Assembly (NCBI GenBank): GCA_030150425.1
Contig: JASLFY010000205.1
Location: 1-5,596 of the forward strand
DNA length: 5,596 bases
Direction of reading: 5' to 3'
Source: Yimella sp.
GTDB taxonomy: Bacteria; Actinomycetota; Actinomycetes; Actinomycetales; Dermatophilaceae
The translations under genes were made by a program, and so were the position numbers. The notes beneath the pieces were generated by a model. That model saw only the letters and a program-made list of their open reading frames with translations, had not been told where the DNA came from and ran no database searches. This document shows positions 5,481 to 5,596 of this stretch, piece by piece. Every line of letters begins with the position of its first letter. Within the stretch, counting starts at the first letter, position 1.

Positions 5481-5596
5481 TCACGAGGTGGCGGAGCGCT
5501 CCTGCTCCGACCGCAACACGCAGAACTCGTTGCCCTCGGGGTCGGCCATCGTCACCCAGCCGGTGCCGGGGCCGTGCAGGTCGCGCCGGTCGGCGA
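5481..5596 (-). CDS. C-terminal end of a VOC-family (glyoxalase-like) protein, cut by the window edge
   Basis: The minus strand is open from base 5594 to a TGA at 5481-5483 and encodes the last 37 residues of a protein. GTGWVTMADPEGNEFCVLRS is the typical C-terminal strand pair of VOC-superfamily proteins, where the DPEGNEFCV segment holds the last metal-ligand-type Glu position. The tail after it (EQERSATS) is short and polar. The substrate and the rest of the fold lie outside the window. It is a different VOC subtype from the one at 1012-1221 (DPEGNEFCVL against DPDGFAWEI), so the two are not fragments of one gene. It converges with the IclR-family gene. Confidence 0.8.
   Translation of the reverse strand, partial: ADRRDLHGPGTGWVTMADPEGNEFCVLRSEQERSATS

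Noticed and set aside
1012..5596. The two VOC-type sequences as pieces of one gene split by insertion of the hut cluster
   Set aside because: They are on opposite strands, both contain the C-terminal strand region, and their motifs (DPDGFAWEI against DPEGNEFCVL) belong to different subtypes.

Overview
The window comes from a high-GC actinobacterium. The evidence is strongly G/C-ending codons, the Streptomyces/Corynebacterium style of the histidine-utilisation proteins, and what look like leaderless promoters. No genus can be named from the sequence. It is a chromosomal metabolic locus; I see no mobile element, CRISPR array, tRNA or rRNA.

Layout. (1) 1-927, minus: the N-terminal 309 residues of an NCS1-type (purine/cytosine permease family) transporter, running off the left edge. 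(2) 1012-1221, plus: a 69-residue VOC/glyoxalase-like ORF that has the beginning and end of a normal VOC protein but lacks the middle. (3) 1222-1268: a strong hairpin between this ORF and the convergent hutU. (4) 1278-3029, minus: hutU, urocanate hydratase. (5) 3053-4600, minus: hutH, histidine ammonia-lyase, 23 nt upstream of hutU and clearly in one operon with it. (6) 4601-4672: a 72-nt divergent regulatory region with an 8+8 bp palindrome (4646-4665). (7) 4673-5419, plus: an IclR-family regulator, the probable HutR. (8) 5431-5475: an 11-bp-arm inverted repeat between convergent genes. (9) 5481-5596, minus: the C-terminal 37 residues of a second VOC-type protein, running off the right edge.

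How it works together. HutH deaminates L-histidine to urocanate, and HutU hydrates urocanate to 4-imidazolone-5-propionate. HutI and the last enzymes of the pathway are not in the window. The divergent IclR-type regulator probably controls hutHU, and itself, through the palindrome. The NCS1 permease downstream on the same strand has its own ribosome-binding site and is separated from hutU by the VOC ORF and the hairpin, so it is a separate transcription unit. It may import a pathway-related substrate, but this is not shown.

I do not see a wholly new system. The best second-look items are the one-module VOC hybrid made by an apparent in-frame internal deletion, the palindromic operator overlapping a leaderless regulator promoter, the valine codon GTA appearing only before CGN arginine codons, and the TTGTCCGCCAA inverted repeat that may be a dispersed element.
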